This document shows, in pieces, positions 58,312 through 64,000 of a DNA stretch of 64,000 nt. The translations under genes were made by a program, and so were the position numbers. Each line of letters starts with the position of its first letter. Position 1 is the first letter of the stretch. The stretch comes from Brachynemurus nebulosus (taxonomy: Eukaryota > Arthropoda > Insecta > Neuroptera > Myrmeleontidae), in the NCBI GenBank assembly GCA_035578155.1, contig JAPWDM010000004.1, positions 58,574,160 through 58,638,159 of the forward strand. The letters run 5' to 3'. Under the pieces are notes generated by a model that saw nothing but the letters and a program-made list of their open reading frames with translations, was not told the DNA's origin and ran no database searches.

Positions 58312-59767
58312 TTATTTCATCTTAGCAACCAGCGCTGTTAATAGATTAACCATCACGCTATTTTGTTTCATAAGATCTCGAAACATTTCTTTCAGCTCCG
58401 AAAATGACTGCTTCATAAAAGCGATTAAATCTTGGTTTGTATTATGTTCAGTGGCGGCTTCAATAATGTTAGTGGAGGGCAAGTCTCCAACTGCTTGTGC
58501 ATAGGTGAAGTTTTCTCTCACGTAGTTCGAAGATGGAACTCGTGAGATCAAGTTGGATTCAGTAAACCGCTTTCTTCTTAATGGGGGGGGCTAACGTTTT
58601 TCTAAAAGTTTTTTTTTTGTAAACGATAAAACCTTTATAATTTGCTGGATGATTTTCACCACAGTTAACATAAACAGCAGGGATATCTCTGCCTTTTTTC
58701 TCGCACACACTTGTCTGACGATTTCCAGTACACTTTACACATCTATAAGTACGTCTACAGTTGTTTTGGGTATGACCAAATCTCTGACATCTTTTACATT
58801 GCGGAATTTCCCTTTTTTATTAGGTGGTTCAAATTTTACAATTTTATTTCCCATTTCGGTGGCCTGGTAAATTGATTTGTTATTTTCATTATTTTTGAGA
58901 TCAATAAAGAACAAAGGTAAAGGTTCTTTGGTTTTATCATATTTAATATTGGATACGTTTTCTACAACATATCCAAGTTCGGCAAGATCAAAGGCTATTT
59001 CTTCTTGTGTGGTGGAGTGATGAACATTCCTCAAAGCAACTCGAAAAGGTAGTTCTTGTCTTAAGCGATGAGTGTAATAATTTACTACGTGATTTAAAAT
59101 ATGTGATCAACGCGCGGTATGTAGAAACATCTACCGGTATAATTTTTATTTGCTTATTCATAACTTTAAACAAGCATTTATTAGTAAAGCCATTCGAATT
59201 TAGTTCCTGCTTAAATGATTTAAAATTAATAACATTTGTTACAAAAATAGGTTGCACAAGTTCTTTTTTATCTTTGGACAAGCTTTCGGTTGGTATATCT
59301 GCGTCTTGAGAAACACTTTGGAGAATTTCAAAGCGATTGTTGGTAGTGACCTCCGTCTCCGAATTTTCCTTCTGCTTAACTCTTCTCTGTTCAGCATCTG
59401 GACTTCTCTTTTTTTTACGGGATACTACAACAAAGTCGTCTCCTTGCCCATTGGGTTTTTAACTGGCTGTTGTATTATTTTCCATGATCGATTTGTTATT
59501 TGATTGGTCGTTATCTGGACTGAAAGCCTGCGACGATGTGCTTAATCTTCTTATAACATTCTGTTATTCTTCTTCAAATTTTTCGGTTTGGCTTTTGTAA
59601 TTAGAAAGTTTATCCCTTATTTTTCTAATGGCTGATGTACCAATTAACTATTGATCGCTGTTTACTTCACTTAATTCATCGAACAGTGATTTAGACTTAT
59701 TTGATGCAACTGGTAGATAAATATATCTGTTTGTTACATTATCTGAGCCGCCACTGGCTGACTGCAT
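58312..59767 (-). pseudogene. LINE ORF1 (Gag-like nucleic-acid-binding protein), frameshifted
   Basis: The probable start is the ATG at 59767-59765 (MQSASGGSDNVTNRYIYLPV). A basic Lys/Arg region (SRKKKRSPDAEQRR) follows near 59420. The domain PIFVTNVINFKSFKQELNSN (~59240) leads into LRNVHHSTTQEEIAFDLAEL (~59030), the region typical of insect Jockey ORF1 upstream of zinc knuckles. Cys/His knuckles follow near 58800-58660 (CKRCQRFGHTQNNC). The C-terminus ends LVAKMK, stop at 58312-58314. At least two early stops and three frame changes break it. ORF1 coats the RNA and aids transport; this copy cannot be made intact. Confidence 0.8.
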
Positions 59768-61057
59768 AATAATATAATTAATTAGTTCACTATAACTATG
59801 TTATTAGGTATTACACAAAAATATTGCCCAATAAGCATACTGAACAATAACAATTAAAAGGAAATAAGCAAAATTTTAATAAAAGTTAAGTAATTGCTGA
59901 CTAAGCACTGCAAATATTAGAATGAATTATTGTACAATAACAATAACCTTTATAAGAATGTGCTAACAACACAATGTGTTTTATTATTAATTTTGTAAAA
60001 AAATGAAAAACAAAAAAAAATTTGGCGGGAAAAAAGCTTATAAACCCTCTTTGCATCATTCAATATTTTTGGTTTGCGGGCTTAACCTAGGATATGTGAC
60101 ATTTCACGTTTATACCAAGTTTCATAAAAATTGCACATTTCCCTATGGGAAAATTCAATAAAAGTATTTTAAGCAGAATTTTTCTATATATTTCAAAATG
60201 GCCGTTATGTGGCTGATAGGGTTAAGTGGATCCTACCCAAAATTTGAAGCTTAGCGTATAGGTGGTAAGTAAAAAAAAATTTGGTACTTTTATCCGGCAT
60301 GTCCACATATTTTTATTAATCTTCCTAACTATTATGATCTTCCAGGAATATTTTAAATTATTTGAATATTTTTATAATAAATATATTAATAAAAATAAAA
60401 TAAAGGAAAAAGTGTGGTGTACCAGTACATACCCGTCAATAAAATATTAACGATGTTCCAGTATCCGTCAGAAGAGACACCCAGTATCCGTCATTCTTTA
60501 GAATATGATTAATCTTATATTACGTATAAAGCTTTATTAAAAAATTTATTTGATTCTGTTATTTCCTTTTTTGTAAAATACCGAATATATAAATAAATTT
60601 TATTTATTTAAATTAAAAATTTTGTTATTCGTTTCTGCAATTCCTGCAGATATATCGCTTAGATTGGCACTGAACTGATTAATTATTTTAGAATTCTCTT
60701 TATTTTTATACATTAGTGAATGTTATTTTCGGATCCTAAGGATCTCAAAAAAATTTCTGTTATGTTTGCATTCTGTAAATGCTGAATTTTCTATCACAAA
60801 ATTTACTAAAGTGAGTGTTTCTCTAATTAAATAAAAAATGTGAGCCATACTTACATCAATAGCAAGTAATTACATTAATTAGAAATTTTTCTAAAGTTGT
60901 TCGAATCGTTATCTTAAAAATCTTTTTGTATAAAAATAAAAAATAATATATATCTTTATCAATAGTGGGATATAATGTTCGATAGTTGCTTCAAAGTAGG
61001 AGAAACCCGCCCTTCTTAATATCGCATTTTTTAAAATTTCATAGTCTCTATTCAATG
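59768..61057. other. Intergenic stretch with one hairpin-family relic
   Basis: 60712-60810 (TTAGTGAATGTTATTTTCGG, AGGATCTCAAAAAAATTTCTG, GCTGAATTTTCTATCAC...) is a diverged copy of the hairpin-ended tail at 13525-13647, here without (AT)n. No gene was seen. Confidence 0.5.
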
Positions 61058-61717
61058 TTAGTAGATAGGCTAGGAGAGAGCGGTGACACCGCAAAACTAA
61101 GCCACGTGGACACTTTTGCCAATGTTTGAAATCGTGTGACTTTACGGTACTACACATTTCGAACTGATGAGTCATCAAAATGTATCGATATGCAAACCTT
61201 GACATTTGACCCCACATGCGCACATACTGTTGGCCTTGAAATTCCTAAGAAATGAGTCATCACATCAACAATCACACAAGTAGTTAACCCATTATGGGTC
61301 ATCACAATTTGTTCATCACAATTTGGATTTTAGTGTTAACCTATTACCCACCAACACTAACGTGGTTATTGAATCCAAACCTAACGCATGCGCAGATTGA
61401 ATTTTGGATCACAAATTGAGAGATGGCGTACACTACCGCGTCAAAAATGTGGGGAATACCCTGACTCGGGGTGGCCCCAAACTTTTGACACCGCACTGTA
61501 GTTAAATTTTTGGGTCACTGCCGTGTCAAAAGTGCGGACTCCCGACCAAAAAGGTATCCGATCACTTTTTGAAGCGTACTGTACTTATTTTGTGTACGTG
61601 AAAACCTTGGCCTTTGACCTCGCTTAATTGCTTTATCTTAAACGAACAAAGAAACCATTTGACTCGGCCGCTAACGGTAAATTTTGTGGGGGCACTGTAT
61701 CGAGCGCTGGACACTGG

Positions 61718-62835
61718 TTTAGACCTTATTAATAATCATGATGAATTTTGAGTTAACCTATTACAGGTCGATACCAATTTGAATTTTTTATTAACATTAA
61801 TGAAGATATTTGATTTTTACCCATTATAGGTCAACATAGTTTAGACTGTCAATATTCATGATGAATTTTGGTTAAAACCATTATAAATCAATTCCAATTT
61901 GGGGTTTGATTAACATTGATGAAGAAAGTTGTTTTAATCTATTATGAGTTGACAAAATTTGAATTTCTATTAATACTGTTGATAAATGTTTGACTGAACC
62001 TATTATGAGTTAACAAAACTAAGACTATTAATATTCGTGAAGAGTTTTGATTTAACCCATTATAGACAAATATAGCTTAGACCTTATTAATAATCACGAT
62101 GAATTTTGAGTTAACCTATTATATGTCAATACCGGTTTGGATTTTTTATTAAAAATAATGAAGAAATTTATATTTATAATATTTATAATGAAACTTGATT
62201 TAACCCATTATGCGCCAATACAAATTATGAATTCTTAGTAACATTGTTAATGAGCTCCAATTTAACCTATTATGGGTTAATATACAGTGATAGTCTATAT
62301 ATAATAGACTGTATATAATAGACTATAAATATTCATAATGAATTTTGATTGAACTCACTATAAGTTAATACCAATTTGGATTTTTGTTTAACATTAAAGA
62401 AGAAATTTGATTTAACCTATTATGGGTCAACAGAGTTAAGACTATTAATATTTATAATTAATTTTGATTTAACCAATTATGAGTTGATAAAAATTTTAAT
62501 TACTATTACTATTGTTGATTAATGTTTGATAGAACCTATTATGAGTCAACAAACAGAATTGGGACTATTAATATTAATTATGAATTTTGATTTAACCCTC
62601 TATAAGTCAATACAAGTTTTAATTTTATTGATATTTTAATTAAATTTAAATTAAACCATTATGAGTCAATTTGGATTTTATTAAGATTAGCAAAAATTTA
62701 TATTAACGCCTTATAAATTAACATAATTTAGACATTATTGATACTGATATTGGATCTAGAGTTAACACTTTTGATCCATTATTTCATCCAGCCATTATGA
62801 GTTAACACAAATTTAGATTTTTATTAATATTAAAA
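61718..62835. repeat. ~60-bp satellite array, left arm
   Basis: The core AACCYATTATRRGTYAA recurs about every 60 bases (near 61752, 61819, 61880, 61937, 61998, 62056, 62115, 62203, 62262, 62354, 62417, 62473, 62537, 62597, 62655, 62794). Between cores, TTAATATTCATGATGAATTT and ATTAACATTGATGAAGAAA types alternate, suggesting a ~120-bp dimer. Confidence 0.85.
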
Positions 62836-63069
62836 ATGGATTTCTGATTTACGAGTAAAGATAATTTGGAATGTGATAACGAATTTTGGTAATGGATTTG
62901 TACGAATCCGCATTGCTGTTAGTTACAGAACTCAAACTTAACGTATGAGGAAGTTGGATTTTGAGTCCTCACTTAACATTTGTACCATGCACTATAATTC
63001 AGACCGTACCCTAACGCATGCATATGTTAGATTTCGAACCCTAACGATTCGGTAGTCGAATATTGACAC

Positions 63070-63195
63070 ACTCGGTGGAGTAAATGAGTAAATCGGCGGA
63101 GTAAATGAGTAAATCGGCGGAGTAAATGAGTAACTTGGTGGAGTAAATGAGTAATTCGGTGAAGTAAATGAGTAACTCGGCGGAGTAAATGCGTT
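63070..63195. repeat. 21-bp minisatellite, six units
   Basis: CGGCGGAGTAAATGAGTAAAT-type units (written here as CGGCGGAGTAAATGAGTAA + 2 variable bases) run six times with C/T and G/A variants. The last unit is incomplete. The Pro/Ser/Thr-rich minus-strand frame (62992-63243) is read-through of this array. Confidence 0.92.
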
Positions 63196-63226
63196 GCAAA
63201 GTAGCCCCATACCTACTGGTTGAAAA

Positions 63227-63453
63227 GAATTAATGATAAACATATCTTAGCGAAAAGTCTTATCAAAATTCAAGATATAGTTTTTTAAAACTAACTTCGG
63301 ACTCCGAAGTCGATTTCAGTACAGTAGACACCTGATTTTCGGTAGTACAGTAGCAGTCTGAAATCTGGACTCCGGAGTCCGAAGTTAGTTTTAAAAAAAC
63401 TATATTTTGAATTTTGATAAGACTTTTCGCTAAGATGTGTTTATCATTAATTC
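63227..63453. repeat. Palindromic core of the large foldback element
   Basis: GAATTAATGATAAACATATC to GTTTTTTAAAACTAACTTCG on the left is inverted on the right as CGAAGTTAGTTTTAAAAAAAC to TTTATCATTAATTC (in parts of 20 bases or fewer). The dyad centre is ~63340. Identity is near complete over ~80 bp of each arm. Confidence 0.9.
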
Positions 63454-63469
63454 TATTCATTATAAATAT

Positions 63470-64000
63470 TAATAAATTCTAAACTCAAAGTTCTTCGTGA
63501 TTATTAATAAGGTCTAAGCTATATTGGTTTATAATCGGTCAAATCAAATTCCTTCATGAATATTAATAGTCTTAATTTTGCTAACTCATAATAGGTTCAG
63601 TCAAATATTTATCAACATTATTAATAGAAATTCAAATTTTATCAACTCATAATAGTTTAAATCAAAATTCATCATAAATATTAAGTATTAGTTTTGTTGA
63701 TCCATAATAGATTAAATCAAATTTCTTCATTAATGTTAATCAAACCCCAAATTGGTATCGACTTATAATGGTTTTATCAAAATTCATCATGAATATTGAC
63801 AAAGTCTAAACTATGTTGACCTATAGTGGGTAAAAATCAAATATCTTCATTTATGTTAATAAAAAATTCAAATTGGTATCGACTTGTAATAGGTTAACTC
63901 AAAATTCATCATGATTATTAATAAGGTCTAAACAATACTGACTCATAATGGGTTAAATTTAATTTCTTCATCAATGTTAATAACACTTTTACATTAACTT
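63470..64000. repeat. ~60-bp satellite array, right arm (inverse orientation)
   Basis: The inverse core TTRACYYATAATRGGTT recurs (near 63587, 63645, 63702, 63764, 63824, 63884, 63942). Spacing is again ~60 bases. The array reaches the window end. Confidence 0.85.

Larger units (their letters stand above)
58002..59767 (-). mobile_element. Jockey-like LINE, 5' half retained, 3' part missing
   Basis: Minus strand: ORF1 (59767 down to 58312) then ORF2 (58310 downward), one base apart. Coding similarity stops near 58016, within the endonuclease. LINE insertions are normally truncated at the 5' end; losing the 3' half instead suggests a later deletion or another insertion at ~58010. Confidence 0.8.
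61058..64000. mobile_element. Large foldback element, copy 2, expanded by satellite; runs off the window
   Basis: The left end GTAGATAGGCTAGGAGAG (61061) and the next ~650 bases match the arm of copy 1 (for example GAAATGAGTCATCACATCAA, TTTTTGAAGCGTACTGTACT, CGCTAACGGTAAATTTTGT). At ~61717 the arm is interrupted by a ~60-bp satellite. The palindromic core (63227-63453) contains the same AAAACTAACTTCGGACTCC block as copy 1 at ~54935. The inverse satellite then begins at ~63470 and continues to the window end. Confidence 0.82.

Noticed and set aside
63070..63195. CRISPR-like array
   Set aside because: Units are directly abutting 21-mers without spacers and the genome is eukaryotic; it is a minisatellite.
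62992..63243. Pro/Ser/Thr/Tyr-rich 83-residue minus-strand frame resembling a structural repeat protein
   Set aside because: It is read-through of a 21-bp minisatellite inside a foldback element; the unit length is a multiple of three by chance.

Overview
This is an AT-rich eukaryotic window, almost certainly from an insect or close arthropod. The evidence is the transposon fauna: a BEL/Pao element, a Gypsy-type errantivirus-like element with an env remnant, Jockey-like and other LINEs, Helitron-like and Helentron/HINE-like repeats, pogo-derived elements and tRNA-derived SINE-like units. Long (AT)n tracts are scattered throughout. The species cannot be named from the sequence alone. I recognised no intact host protein-coding gene, no rRNA and no CRISPR array. 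Nearly everything that can be identified is mobile or repetitive DNA, much of it nested.

Layout. 1-3.3 kb: a foldback repeat and a hairpin-ended, (AT)n-containing repeat. 3.3-10.2 kb: a complete BEL/Pao retrotransposon with two apparently identical 412-bp LTRs and an ATATT target duplication. Its gag-pol is broken by one in-frame stop and one frameshift. 10.2-18.3 kb: Helitron-like 5' sequence, a 120-bp satellite, a degenerate ~116-bp repeat and several (AT)n tracts. 18.3-22.1 kb: a Helitron-like element carrying a 5'-truncated LINE with a 13-bp target duplication, a 595-bp foldback MITE and a GC-rich island. 22.3-25.3 kb: a foldback MITE and two pogo-derived elements, one keeping decayed N-terminal HTH coding sequence and the other a decayed C-terminal zinc finger. 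26.9-31.4 kb: a near-perfect palindrome around (AT)n, and a 2.8-kb TIR element apparently inserted inside an (AT)n tract and carrying nested hAT-like and 264-bp satellite repeats.

32.6-40.3 kb: compound (AT)n repeats, then a decayed errantivirus-like provirus (5' LTR, tRNA-Ser-type primer site, gag, pol, env). Its 3' end is missing and is replaced by (AT)n plus an inverted satellite/HINE fragment. 41-45.5 kb: a tRNA-headed SINE, a decayed LINE on the + strand, and two copies of a minus-strand retroelement joined at (ATT)n tails. 46.7-48.8 kb: a TIR element rich in a TAGAGTA motif, then a 202-bp element with perfect 26-bp TIRs enclosing a tRNA-like polymerase III unit. 49.5-50.4 kb: a decayed transposase-like gene. 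50.8-57 kb: three foldback elements of 0.5, 0.74 and 2.4 kb. 58-59.8 kb: a minus-strand Jockey-like LINE that keeps its 5' half. 61-64 kb: a second copy of the 2.4-kb foldback family in which a ~60-bp satellite has expanded in both arms; it runs off the window.

The genes do not form a pathway. The functional logic is transposition: self-mobilising elements (BEL/Pao, errantivirus-like, LINEs, Helitron, pogo), all damaged here, and their dependents (SINE-like units, MITEs, foldbacks, HINE-like repeats). The (AT)n and (ATT)n tracts act as element cores, tails and apparent landing sites. All calls come from reading the sequence; similarity statements between copies are by eye.
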